45,000 nucleotides of DNA from Chromera velia (GCA_018398765.1 JAHBMJ010005153.1:1-45000), one strand, 5' to 3'. Counted from the first letter of the stretch, positions 23,961-35,983 are shown. The notes: generated by a model from the letters alone, not told the origin. Program-made: numbers and translations.

Positions 23961-25527
23961 CAATTAATATAATATTAATTTTGATAAAAATAATAAAATA
24001 TACCGTTTAAATACGATGAAAAAGCTAGCTAGCTTTAGAGTTGTACTATTGTGGCGATGGATAGACATATCAGGAGAGTATATCTAGGGGTATATCTAGT
24101 GTGGAACTAAACAAGGAACTAATTATTGAAGCAATTAATCCATGAATGAATAAAAATTCAATCAATGAGGTTTTTTGCTAGTTTCTCCCCTAGAAAGCGA
24201 ACTGCAATATGAACGCATGCACGCAAATCAGAAGCAACAAGCCTTATGAGTTGGCGTACTCCTGTTTCAACACAAACCGAGACAGTAACTTGGACACAAA
24301 CTGCTGCTACTAGCCTGCTAGGACTGCTACAAACGTGTTTGCCAGTCATTCTGCCAGGAATTGGAAAGCGCAGCATGGTTGATCTCGCGGCGCTTCCTGT
24401 GGAGTCCCTTCCATATTACGTGATTCCGTTTCTGTTGTTATGCAGAGGCTGCATGCCCTCGATCGCACTACTACCTTGCACTGTCAATGATCGGTGCAAG
24501 AGAATGATGAATTGATTTCGGGAGTCCGATCCCCCTTTCCTCTGTAATACTGGTGCAAGAACGCATACATGGTACAAAAGAGAATAAAAATAGGGAAGGA
24601 CAGAGACTATGCAAACCAGACAGAGAAGAGAAGAAAGTGCCCACTTACGAGATCACTCCTTCAATGCATCCATCTGTCTGCGTTGATGCACTCCCGCTTC
24701 CTTCCGTTCAAACCAAACTGCCTACTACCAGCAAGAAGCTGAGCACTCAGGCGTGAGCACTCAGGCGTGTCGAGAGATCACCCACAGGAGCTGCCAAGTC
24801 AACCACCCAGATTTCCGTGCTATTCCGTGCTTATGCTTGCTCAAACACTGCATGCGCTTCTTGTCTCTTCTCTGCCCTTTCCTTTCCACCGGTCGCGCGG
24901 TCTTTCTTTGATCGATACAGCCAGTTGATTCATTCATTCTCTTTTTTCCTTCGTCCTTCGATCACTCGTACTACGAAGAGCGCAACAAAGCGAAGCAGCA
25001 CCCAAACGAATACATTCTCTCTTGGGGTCGCAACGACACACGGACGCACGCACACACCTACCAACACACACACCCCTACATGTGTGTGCAAAGACAGGCA
25101 GGCAGCAGGTCCTCCTCCAAGTCGATGCCACTTCTCTCCTTTCCTTTTCATATGCATTCATGCACTTAAAACGAGCAAGACTCGGTCACAAAAAACAAAC
25201 ACTCCCCTAGCTCCCTCCCTCCGCACTCACAAGGCGAACGAGCGATGAAGAGTCCTCCCCTTCTGCCACACACAGACAGACGGATGGATGGATGGGGCGA
25301 GGGATGGATGCATAGATGGCAAGCGAAACAAAGATTCTTCCCTCCCTGCTCTCCCCATCCTACAGCTTCCTCTGTCTTCTTTTGTTTTTTTCTCCACATG
25401 TGTGTGAGGAAGTCCCTATCCTTTCTTACCCCGTCACTCTTCACTCACTTTTTTCCTTCAACTACATGCTCGTTTTTTTTTTTGAAGAACAGAAAAACAA
25501 AACGAAAACTCTTCCGTCCTTTCCTCC

Positions 25528-28500
25528 TCACAGCTTGGCCTGTGTGCCTTCGTTCCACTGTCCAGGCAGCTGCACGTATGCCTCTGTGGTGAGGAATTCG
25601 CGGAACGAGTCGGACAACACCAGGTGATCCAACAGGGCGGCGGCCTGGGAGAGATATCTCCCCCCTGGCAGAGTGCCTGCAGCTGCCTTCTGTCGGAGAG
25701 CAGACAACTCCTCGTGATGCAAATGCGCGAAGGTTCGTTTGTCGAACACTCTGCCGGTGTCCTCCAGAACAACGCCCTTGCGCAACCACTGCCACAGCTG
25801 CGCACGGGAGATCTCAGCAGTAGCCGCGTCTTCCATCAGGTTGTTCACAGCCACAGCGCCCTGTCCAGAGATCCAGCAGGCAATGTACTGCAGAGCAGCA
25901 GAGATGTTCACACGTGCCCCCTTTTCGGTGATGCGTCCCCCTGGAACTTGGAACGTGAGGATGTCAGAGAAGGAGACGCGGGCTGTCGGGATCTTGTGCT
26001 TCTGGTGCACCTGCCCCCCCCCGAGGTGCTGCTCGAACAGCCGCATCACCACAGGCACAAGATCCGGGTGGGCCACCCAGGTACCGTCAACGCCGTCCTG
26101 AAGTTCTCGGGACTTGTCGTCCACTACCTGAAAGGAAAGAGAGAAAAGAAGAGAGAGGAGAAGAACGTGAGAAGGAAAGAACTGAAAAATAGAAAGAGTA
26201 CATGACATGAATGAACACAGCCACGCAAAAGCAACAGAAGGGAGGAGAGAAAACGTCGAGCTGGAGAAAAACAGGAGAAAGGAAGGAGGGGGAAGACAGA
26301 ATGACAGAAACCAGCCTGGAGGCGGTCTGCTTTATCATACGACTGGATCGCTCACTCACTCTGCATGCATAAATCTCTTTCTGTCTCAAACACTCTCGAG
26401 GGACCGAACGAAACTTCAAATTTGACTCAAAAAACCAGCCGACAGACAGACAGATACAGACAGACAGACAGACACAGACAGACAGACAGACAGACAGACT
26501 CATCAACACAACGCACCCAATACCAACCTTCTTGAGGATCTCCTCAGTGGCCTTGGGATCCTTTCTGTTCGGGACATTCGCAGCCATACCGCCAATCGCG
26601 TGGGCGCCGTGCAAGTGGCACATCTGCAAGACAGGAAAACATTGCACCAGAAAAAAGAAAGGCACATCTGTATGCGAACAACCGTATGAAAAGGGATACT
26701 CAACGACGTACTTTGTTGACATCATTTCTGAAGTGGTGGAAGCAAAAAACGCAACCAGGAATTGGGGCACGATGGGGAACACTGCAATAAAAGGAAGGAA
26801 GGAAGACGAAAACGGGAGAAGACAGGAAACAAAGTAGCAAATCAGCGAACTCAACAGCATCCACCCCACCCCTTTTCTAGCTCACTCCCTCCCTCCCTCC
26901 CTCCCTGCCTCACTCACTCACCTGCACGAGTTTGGTCGTGTAGGCCTGCATGAAGGGCACAGTCATGGTGACCTGCGCTCTGTCTGGCAGTGCGGGCATC
27001 GTGGCTCTGTACCTCTTGATGATCGAGAAGATGTAGTCCCATCTGCAGGCACGCACGGGCAGGGAGGGAGGGAGACCGGAGTTGATTGAGCCTGTTAAAG
27101 CTTCGTTCGCTTCTTCCTTAGAGAAAGATAGATGATGCTGTCGCACCTAAAGGAATGCATCGGTTGACGCGGTCGCTTCCACACAGTCGGTCTAGTCTCG
27201 AGCTCCCCCCCCTCTCATAGTCAGTCGGTCAATCTCCCAGTAAGTGGAAGGTCTGCGTCCGATCATGCCTGTCCGCCCTTTCTTTGACATGGAGACTAGA
27301 CTCTGCATCTGCACGCTTTGACTTTGTTTCGGACGCAAACGAGCGAACAGAGCGTGAACGGCCACCCCCCCCCAATTAACCCATCGGCCAACAGCAGACA
27401 GAAGAGAAGCGAAGAGACGGAGAGACGGACGGACCTGCCGGCGTTGAGGCCGACGATGAATTCTCGGAGCTCGAAGAGAATCTCTTCCATTTCGAGAGCT
27501 CCTCCGACGGTCTCGATCAGAATTGTCACACTGCAATTAAGCAGAGAAGCAAGCGAGCAATGAGGCAAGCAAGCAAGTCAATCATCGGCACAAACGGTGC
27601 GGAGAAAGGCAGACAAGAGGGGAAACAGATTCTGCAAAGGGGGAAAGAGCAGGACCTGCTTTTTCTGACGACACACACAGGCGAGAGAGAATGATCAGAG
27701 ACTGTCCGATAGAATCAGACCGGGGGCACCCAGAACAACGGAAGTTCAGGGACAATAGAAGAGAGAAGAGAAGAGAAGAGAAGAGAAGAGGATGCAGTGT
27801 CGGTCTAAAGATGCACCACCTTTGTGTTCTTTCTGCTTGCTCCACCTCCTCGCTCGCCGACTGTCACAGTAAGCGAACACGAAGGAATAGAGGCGAACCC
27901 CCCACACTTTGTAGTCCACTCACTCCACAGCTAGCCAGACACAACTGACCAACCGACCGACTGACCAGGAGCTCCCACGGGGGATGCCGATGTAGGACTC
28001 GCAGAAGGAGATCACGTCCGCCCAGAGGCGCGCTTCGGCAGCGCTCTCCAGTTTGGGGAGGTACATGCGGGGCCCTTTGCCTTGAGCGACCTGCAAGTTT
28101 AAACGCACAAGCGAGATCGTCAAATGGAAAAACACGGGGGTCCAAAAAATCGAAAAAACTGAAAGGAGTATGGAGCGTGGTGCAAGAGACACAGCGAAGC
28201 GATCCGTCTGGAGAAGAGAACTCGCGAAGTGTGAGAGAAAGAAAGTGGGTCGCTTCGTTTCATCTCTGTCCCTCCCTGTTCATGCCCTCCCATCTGAGCT
28301 GAATGCAGAAAAAAATCTAGGTGTACTGCTGCACATAGGTCTGCCTGCCTCCCTGTCTGCCCACCTGAGTCTTTGCGTTGAGCCACATGTACATGGCGCA
28401 GTCGAACATGGAGGCGCTCATGGGTTCCCCATCCACCACGACGTGCTTCTCGTCCAGGTGCCAGCCCCTGGTGCGGATCAACAGAGTAGCCACGCCCTCA

Positions 28501-28621
28501 GACCGGAGGCGCATCTCCTTCCCGTCGGGACGGCGGAAGCTGATGGTGCCAGAGGTGGCGTCACGAATGTTCACCTGCAGGCAGTACGACAAACAGACCA
28601 ACATAACATGAGTCTCTCACG

Positions 28622-28690
<69 letters not shown>

Positions 28691-29496
28691 GGAGAGAGAG
28701 AGGGGGAGACAGAAAGACAGACAGACACAGACACACAGACACATTCGAGCGAGGTCTCTGTTTGCAAGTCAGGTTGGCAGATTCGACAAGCAAAGGATGA
28801 GGCAAAACAGGCAAAAAAAGGGAGCGAGCAGGGAAGGGAAGAGGATGTGGAATGGCGGAGTACCGAAATGAGTGAGCAGTCAGACCGAAATCCCAGCCTG
28901 CCTGCCTGCCTGCCTGCGTGGCTGCCTGCCTGCCTGCGTGGGTTTTCCTTCCTCGATGGATCCACTCATCGATCCTCCCTACCTGTCCGTTGGTCATGTT
29001 TTCCCACGAGGGCGTCGATGCGTCCTCGAAGTCGGCCATGAAGCAGGAGGCCCCGCTGTTGAGAGCGCTGATGACCTGCTTTCTGTCGACGGGTCCGGTG
29101 ATCTCCACCCATCTCTTCTGGAGGTCGGCGGGCGTCTCCCTCACCTTCCAAGGAGCTCCGCGGATCTGCGCGTACTCAGGGGGAGGGGAGGGGAGGGCTC
29201 CCTGGTCGAGGAGCACCTGCTTCTCCTGTCTCTGAACCAGGAGGTCCTTTCTTCTCTTGTTGAAGTGCCTATGTACCCTGCAGGTAGGTAGAAGGGAGGG
29301 TGATCAAGTGGGCAAGCAGAAACGGAGGAGACGGCGAAAGGAGACGGAAAGGAAACAAGGGTAGCAGAGACACCATGATGGGCATCCTGTCGACTGACGA
29401 GGCAAGGAACTCAAGCGCATCCTTGGTCAGAATCTCGACTGCATTCTTGGTGGGCCGTCCGATCACATGGACGGAAGGAACATCGGCAGGAAACAT
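25528..29496 (-). CDS. Malate synthase, peroxisomal type, 546 aa, eight exons
   Basis: Malate synthase condenses glyoxylate and acetyl-CoA to malate, the second step of the glyoxylate bypass. Minus-strand exons: 29496-29399, 29277-28983, 28574-28365, 28090-27966, 27530-27435, 27042-26922, 26623-26528, 26127-25528. All phases agree and give 546 residues, a normal length for the A-type enzyme. Visible landmarks are EITGPVDRK and [15 protein letters not shown] in exon 2, [16 protein letters not shown] in exon 3, [19 protein letters not shown] in exon 5, GRWDYIF across exons 5/6 (Asp277, metal site), [11 protein letters not shown] in exon 7, [12 protein letters not shown] and [11 protein letters not shown] in exon 8 (Asp447, catalytic base by family analogy). 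The protein ends in AKL, a PTS1-like tripeptide. The gene is head to head with isocitrate lyase, which fits co-regulation. Introns 2 and 7 carry (CA)n and (CAGA)n repeats. Confidence 0.97.
26431..26498. repeat. (CAGA)n repeat in malate synthase intron 7
   Basis: GACAGACA units with a few interruptions lie close to the exon 7 donor on the minus strand, where they read as (TCTG)n. Confidence 0.92.
28623..28687. repeat. (CA)n microsatellite in malate synthase intron 2
   Basis: CA dinucleotides with CGCA interruptions, followed by a short GA and CAGA tract to about 28740. The acceptor of exon 3 lies less than 50 bases away, so this sets the sense-strand sequence just upstream of the polypyrimidine region. 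Confidence 0.95.
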
Positions 29497-29910
29497 TTTC
29501 TTTTAGTCTCTTTTTGCGATCGCGTTGCAGGGAACGGGACCTCGTGCGCAGAGTTTAGGCAAGCAGGTGGCTAAGAGGCGTACAAGCAGCTGCGCTAAGA
29601 AACAAGAAGCCTTCTGGCAGATTGTGGGCAGAGGTGTTTAGGTTTGGGAAGCAAGGCTCGGTGAGAGACCGGTCAGCAATCTGATCCTCCTAGCGTGAGC
29701 TGGACTGTCTCTGCACCCGAAAATGAATGAAGCTCGCTGAAGCGCCAAGCACCCCTGTGTCAGAAAAATCGCGGACAGGAGCATCGCTTCTCCGTGCGAG
29801 AGCCCAATACTTTCGCGCGATGCCAGTCTTCAATTTTGAAAGTGCCCCTCATGCAGATGTTTCGGGATTCGCGCTCGCATGAGAAGGAAATGTCAGGGGT
29901 GCTTAAAATG

Positions 29911-29918
29911 TGACGTCA
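29911..29918. promoter_or_regulatory. TGACGTCA palindrome (bZIP/CRE-type site), copy 1
   Basis: A perfect 8-base palindrome identical to the CRE core bound by bZIP factors in other eukaryotes. Being palindromic, it could act on both flanking genes. Binding here is inference. Confidence 0.55.
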
Positions 29919-29925
29919 ACTGGGG

Positions 29926-29933
29926 TGACGTCA
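29926..29933. promoter_or_regulatory. TGACGTCA palindrome (bZIP/CRE-type site), copy 2
   Basis: A second identical palindrome whose start is 15 bases from that of the first. A chance pair so close in an intergenic region is unlikely. It strengthens the case for a functional site. Confidence 0.55.
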
Positions 29934-30181
29934 AGCTTCCGCGCGACTTCAAACAACACAGCTGTCGCGCGTGTCCGATCATCCGATACCCGCGGGGCCA
30001 TCCCGGGGCCTTGTTGAATCTTCTCAACAATATTCAATCGCTTCCTCTTCTCCGAGTTTGATCTGACGTGCTCAGTTTCATACTGTGATCATCTATCCAC
30101 TGGCTCCAACAGCTTCTACTTCGTGTCCGAGTTTGCTTTCACCCAACTGTCAAACAACTGTACCAGTAGATCACTTGCAAC

Positions 30182-32824
30182 ATGGATTCCTTCGAGCAGC
30201 GTCTCTCGATGGACACCGTCTCCATCCAACAGTTCATGAACTCTCCTCGGTTCCAGTTCCCCACCAGAAAGGAACGCACTTTCTCTGCTGCCGGTCAGTC
30301 CCAACACTCTGGACTGCTTGTCCAACTCTGTGATGGTCTACTGAGGCATCTCTCAACCTTCTCTCCTCGTTGAATGCCGTCTCCTCTCTGTCTGCCTGTT
30401 GCCTGCAGATGTTGCTCGGCTGCGAGGAAACTTCTTCTCTGAGGTGACCTACAAGGGCTCCGTGATGTCCAAGAAGTGCTGGAACCTCTTTCTTGAGTGC
30501 CAGAAGCAGAAGAAGGGCTCCTCTACCTTCGGAGCGGTCCGTCAGCGCGCCTTCCTCTCTTCTTCCCTTTGTGTGCTGTCCTTCTGCCTGTGCTGCTTCC
30601 TCCGTTGGTCACGGTCTTCACACCTCTGTTGTTCATGTCAAGGAGACCCCTTTCCGCATTCGTCTGTGACCTCTTTTGCTTCCCTTGACCTTTTCCCCTT
30701 CCTGCTTCCTGTCTGCAGCTGGACCCCGTCCAGGTCACCCAGATGGCCCCCCACGTGTCAACCATCTACGTCTCTGGGTGGCAGAGGTACGCCTCCCTCC
30801 CTCCCTCCTTCCACAGACAGGCATCTCTCTCTTTCTTGCTCCCTCTTCCTTTCTTTCTCTCTTGTCCCTTCATCCGTTCCTCTCTCCCCTCACCTTCCCT
30901 CAACCTGCCCACCCTCACCTCAGGTGACGTCACCTCACCTAAGAAATCAAGTCAATCTGATGATCCGATCCCTGCGCGCTGTAGCCAAGAGTTCCTTTCC
31001 TTTCCTTTCCTTTCCTTTAGACCCAATAGTCTTCTGCTTCTACTACTACTACTCTTCATTCCCTCCTACCACCCCTTCCCCCTTCTGTCCCTCTTCTCTT
31101 CTCTTCTCTTCTCTTGCAGTTCCTCCACTTGCTCCACCTCCAACGAGCCCGGTCCCGATTTCGCCGATTACCCCTACGACACCGTGCCAAAGAAGGTGGA
31201 CCAACTGTTCAGGGCTCAGGTCTTTCATGACAGGAAACAGAGACAGGAGAGGGCAAAGATGACCCCCGAACAACGCGCAAAGACCCCCGAAATCGATTTC
31301 CTCCGCCCCATCATTGCCGACGCCGACACGGGTCACGGAGGCATCACCGCCACCATGCGCCTCGTGCAGCTCTTCATCGAGGCAGGGGCCGCAGGGGTCC
31401 ACTTGGAGGACCAGAGACCCGGAGCAAAGAAGTGCGGGCACATGGGGGGAAAGGTCCTCGTGTCCACCCAAGAACACATCGACCGTCTGGTTGCTGCCAG
31501 ACTGATGGCAGACGTGATGGGCAGCGAATTGATTATCGTCAGTCAGTCAGTCAGTGAGGTTGTCTTCTTCTGTCTGTTCCTTCCGTTTTTGTCATGCACC
31601 CTTCCCCCTCCCGTCTACTCCTCTCCACCCTTCCCTGCATGTCCCAACTCTTTCGATCCCTTTTTTTCGGCATTGCTTTCGTGCTGCCTCTTCTTCCTTC
31701 CTTCCAGGTTTTCATTTATGTCTTCCTGTGGCATCGTTCCTCTCCTCTCCTGTCGCCCTTTCAGTTCCTTCCACGGTCTAGCTGCCTGCATGTTCCTTCA
31801 AACAAAACACCTCTGAACACTAGCCGAACAGGCAGGCGCACAGCGTGAATTCATGACTCTCTCTGTCTATCACTTGCAACGAATCTTCAACTCCCTTGCT
31901 TCTCTGTCTCCCTCCCTTCTGCAGGTTGCACGCACCGACGCCGAGGCTGCCAACTACATCGACTCGAACATTGACCCCAGGGACCACTTCTTCATCATCG
32001 GAGCCACCGCTCCCGGCACCCCCGCCCTCCAGGCCTTCCTTCGCAACAGGGACCCCAACCTCTCCGTTGCAGAGGCCACCGACCAGTGGAACTCCAAGGC
32101 CGCCCTCATGACCTTCCCCGAGCTCATCGCCGGCTGTCTCAAGCAGCGCGGCTTCACCTCTGACCGCATCTCCGCTTGGATGGAGGAGTCCAAGGGTCTC
32201 GGCATTGCCGACATGAAGAAGCGTGCCGTGCAGCTGATGGGCCTCGGCGGCGAGCAGGAGCTCCCGTATTTTGACTGGGAGGCCCCGAGAGCTCGCGAGG
32301 GGTACTACAAGATCCAGTGCGGTGACGAGATGTGCATCGCCCGTGCTGTCTCCTTCGCCCCCTTCGCCGACGTCTGCTGGATCGAGACCTCGAAGCCCAA
32401 CATCAAGCAGGCCGCCAAGTTCGCTGAGGGCATCCACAAAGTGCGCCCCGGCCAGATGTTGGCCTACAACTGTTCTCCCTCTTTCAACTGGTCAAAGAGT
32501 GGAATGACAGACAAGGAGATCTCCACCTTCATGGAGGATCTCGGCCGTCTGGGGTTTGTCTGGCACTTCATCACACTGGCAGGATTCCACTGCAATGGGC
32601 ACAGCATCAGCCAATTCGCCTCCGACTTCGCCCGCCGTGGGATGTTGGCGTATGTCGAGGGCATCCAACGACAGGAGACCTACACCGCCCCTGAGATGCT
32701 CACCCACCAGAAATGGTCGGGGGCGCAGCTCATGGATGATATGTTGATGACAGTCACGGGGGGGCAGGCTTCGACCTCTGCAGGACAGAAAGGGTCGACG
32801 GAAGTTCAATTTTCAAAACTCTGA
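30182..32824 (+). CDS. Isocitrate lyase, peroxisomal, 541 aa, five exons
   Basis: Isocitrate lyase cleaves isocitrate to succinate and glyoxylate, the first step of the glyoxylate bypass. Exons 30182-30293, 30409-30536, 30719-30786, 31120-31537 and 31925-32824 join in consistent phase and give 541 residues, typical of the eukaryotic form. Landmarks are [20 protein letters not shown] (residues 76-95), [28 protein letters not shown] (166-177, metal-binding region), HLEDQ, and the signature KKCGHMGGK at 206-214 with catalytic Cys208. VARTDAE and [13 protein letters not shown] follow in exon 5. The C-terminus is SKL, the canonical PTS1 signal for import into peroxisomes. The start at 30182 is the first ATG of the open exon; a short N-terminal extension precedes the conserved part. 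Three of four introns begin GTCAGT or GTCCGT. It is divergently paired with malate synthase. Confidence 0.98.
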
Positions 32825-34498
32825 ATGAATTGAAGAGATTTTTTTTTCGTTCTCACTGTCGATCGATCTGAGGTCTTTCGGGCTCTTCTGAATGAATTCC
32901 CTCTCTCTTTCTGCATGCCTTGCTTCCCTGTTTTTTAAGCCTCTTTTCTTTGCTCGTGGCCTTGTCTTTGTCTGCATGACGGACACGAAGGGGGGTTGTT
33001 GAATGAAGGCATTCGTTCAACAACTGTAGGAGGCACTGCTTTTGTCACATGCAGGGGAGTCTTGGCTGTCTGTAGCCGGGGGGTGCATGGGGACATGTGC
33101 ATGGATGCATGCATGAACAGTGGACTTTCCAAAGAGTGAGGAAGTGCTCATGTCGGTACTTCCTTTTGCGTCAACCTGAACGGACTCGAAGAAAAAGAAG
33201 GAAGGCAACATCCAACAGAGAGAAAAGGGAGACGTGAATTTAGCGAAAGGCCGTTCGCTCTCTCATCTCTCAAAATGGCAAAGAAAGAAAGAAAAGGAAA
33301 TTGTGCTTTCGTCTGTTCGTTGAGCACGTTAAACAAAAATCCCTCTGTATGATGTCTTTCTCAAATCTTTGTGCAAAATTTGCGTGCTTGGTGGAACGAA
33401 CGTTGTGACCGGTGTACCGCTGAATGACATGAACGAATGAAGGACTCGTTTCGATCATCTCTTTCCGAAGGGCTGATTGGAAGAAGGAAAGGAAGGGAAG
33501 AAGCACGTGCAGAGAGAGCGTTCGAGGGTCCGCACATCAATCATGCAAGGAAGGAATCTCAAAGTCGAACCGAAGAAGTGAATTCACAGAGGGACCAGCA
33601 GCAAACCAAGCAGCCGGTCCCTCCTTGCTTGACTGACTGACTGACTGACCTTACCGATTCATTCATTCATGCGTGCCTGTCTGCTTGCTTTCTTCATCCT
33701 AATTCATGGCTGCATGGGCAGATCGAACGGCAGATCGCGACGATGCATGATATGCATGTGAACATGCAGTCTCTGCATGTATGTGCAGAGACATGCATGG
33801 TCACGAACGCATGTCTGCAATCGCTTTTTACTGCTATGCCTGCCGGCCGGCCTATCTGCATGCACACCGTGCAGCACACGTTTTGAGACTGGAAGGGAAA
33901 GTGGCACGTGCGTGTGTGTGCAGCGTAGTCTTGGTAAAGAAGAAAGTTCATGTCATCTCGATTGATTGATTCCACACACTGCATGCATAAAAAAACACTG
34001 CGCGTCTGTTTCGACACAATTTGATGGCTGTTTTGCTTGAACTGCTTCAACTGTTCGCAGCGCTGCTTCTCATGCACACGCTTTTATGCTCGTAAAGTCT
34101 GTTGTCCAGTCCTTCGCTCCGTGCCAGTGCATGCGTTTGTAGTCAATTTTTTAACTTTCTTTTCGTTGCTTTCTCTGTGGCTTCCCTTCAAGTTGAGTCA
34201 CAAAAGAGGTAGCATGCATACATACTGGCACGTACTCTACTGAACTTAGTACTAACTGATAACGTTGGGCAGACTTTGTAATTGAACAGTAATTTGTTTT
34301 TTTAAAAAACAATTCTTTATATGCACTGTATTATGCAGCTACAATAAATAAATCTTTTCATACAAAATATTTTTTTTAGTATGATGTAGTTGAAGTACAG
34401 GTAGCCGTCGGAGTACCGTGCCGCGCATTGGGCCGCGGGCTTGGCCGGGCTTGTGTCATATACATACACGTGTTGCGCGCATGCAGCGAATAATCGCC
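32825..34498. other. 3' flank of isocitrate lyase, no gene seen
   Basis: This holds the 3' untranslated region and spacer. (GACT)n occurs at 33628-33647. An imperfect hairpin with 9-base perfect arms (gtctctgca / tgcagagac) sits at 33769-33792 within a region rich in atgcat. AT content rises from about 34240 toward the transposon-like element. Open frames here have no recognisable content. Confidence 0.55.
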
Positions 34499-35835
34499 GC
34501 GCCAAGCGATTATCGTGCGGACGTATCATTTCATTATTTGCGTATCATGCTTTGGATAGCATGTGAGATTGGATTCATTGCTTTGCTTTCGGATTGAGAG
34601 TATTACTATTACTTTTACAGACTTCTCCAGGAGCTGTACAGACTTGAGCACAAACCACAGAGACTTACCTGTCATAAGACCTTGACACATATGTCCACCT
34701 TACCTTAGTTTTGCAGTCAATAGCCTACAGTGCTTGCTGTTGCTGTGTTACAGTTCGGACGGTTTTGTCTCTCTCACGATGTTTCCTCATCTTCTCTCTC
34801 TGTAACTAAGGACCGCTCCTCTTTTCTTCAAGCAGCCTCAGGGCATTCCTCTGTTCTTTGTAACCGTGTCGCATCTGTTTGCGCAGCCTGGTCGTTTCAA
34901 TCATGTTCTCGCTTTCATGATAGAAACCCTCCTGGCAGTTGTGTACTTAGCTGCTATGAATCTGTTTGATTGTATAGACAAGGTGAACGACCTGTCTGTT
35001 TGTGCACGTCGGATGCAAGCAGGAGTGGAGAACTGGTCCTGAAGGGGGTCTTCCCTTAATCTGCAGAAGGAGAAGGAGTCGGGTAGACTATAGTCCATGA
35101 AGTATTACGGCTTTTGGTTATGAAAGAAAAGAGATGGCTTGGATGACCTTCTGCAACAGTGCCTCTGAGCAGTCAAGGATGACTGGCAGAGGTATTTCTG
35201 TGGATCTCTCAAGTGCAGCTTCTTGTTGGGATTCGAATCTGTTTCGCAAGTAAAGGAAAACCTCGTAAACGACTTCCTGCGGTATGTTGATCTATCTCTT
35301 TCTCTCTTCTCCATGGTTCTTTGCGTACCCTAGTTGACACTGTGAGCAGCCTGTGCTGTCTCTTCCTAGTCTTTGACGTTCCACTCTACTTATGAGTGGT
35401 AACTGAACAAACCAGGAGACAGGTCTGCACTGTTTTGTTTGCTTATTATCTCACCCTACGTGAAGTCTTCCAGAGGGAGAAGAAAAGAGTTCTGATTGTG
35501 GACCTTCGTTCTGTGTGCTGTGTGGAGTATGCCGTTTCACCTGTGCCTCTCGCCTGTGCCAGATAGACGTCCTGAGTGAGAATGGGACGGTTTTTAATTT
35601 GCAAGTGTCTACATATGATAAAATACACAAATAGGTCATGTCTAGATTAAGATGTGCACTGTGTCGGAGGTTGCCCACCCATGTTTATGAGTCTATCGCC
35701 GGGCCACATTCCGTTGAATGAAGACGATTCATGAGGCAGTAGCCATACCTTTCAGAGCGGTGTGCTGGCCCTGCATGCTGTACCTGGTTGTATCGATTCC
35801 GTCTGGCTGTGTTTTCTGGGTTTTGTGAACGGATG

Positions 35836-35983
35836 GACTCGATGACTTCTATATAGGCTTTGTGGGGACTTTGAGTGCCTTAAGCTTCTGCACCTATCCT
35901 TAGATCCAAATCAGTCAATTTATGAATATCCCTTTTCCACCTTGTCAGCAACGGATGGCCGGGGAGGGGATGAATACATGTAA
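35836..35983. repeat. 148 bp direct repeat, copy 1
   Basis: Starts gactcgatgacttctatata and matches 37174-37321 collinearly without gaps. I count eight differences, all transitions, so about 95% identity. Confidence 0.92.

Larger units (their letters stand above)
10523..25527. other. 15 kb low-complexity tract without a supportable gene
   Basis: This stretch is dominated by short tandem repeats and by pyrimidine- or purine-biased sequence. The many open frames of 60-290 codons are rich in Ser/Phe/Leu or Arg/Lys/Glu, overlap on both strands, and carry no domain I recognise. The longest, 11427-12293 plus, is mostly pyrimidine-tract translation. Isolated acceptor-like and donor-like sites exist (for example an acceptor near 11949 and a GTGAGT near 12058), so exons of an unrecognised gene cannot be excluded. 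From about 23230 to 24200 the base composition becomes clearly AT-rich. Near 23600-23640 the motif agattccgg recurs in short order. Confidence 0.6.
29497..30181. promoter_or_regulatory. Shared head-to-head promoter of malate synthase and isocitrate lyase
   Basis: Only 685 bases separate the two divergent start codons, and no other gene lies between. The interval must hold both promoters and both leaders. It is less repetitive than the rest of the window and contains a pair of TGACGTCA palindromes near its middle. GC-rich patches occur at about 29985-30010. I see no convincing TATA box on either side. Confidence 0.8.

Noticed and set aside
25624-26205. 193-codon plus frame over malate synthase exon 8
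   Set aside because: Antisense shadow; the minus strand holds conserved malate synthase motifs and a PTS1-type end.
31049-31477. 142-codon minus frame, and others opposite isocitrate lyase exons (31820-32437)
   Set aside because: Antisense shadows of conserved isocitrate lyase coding sequence.
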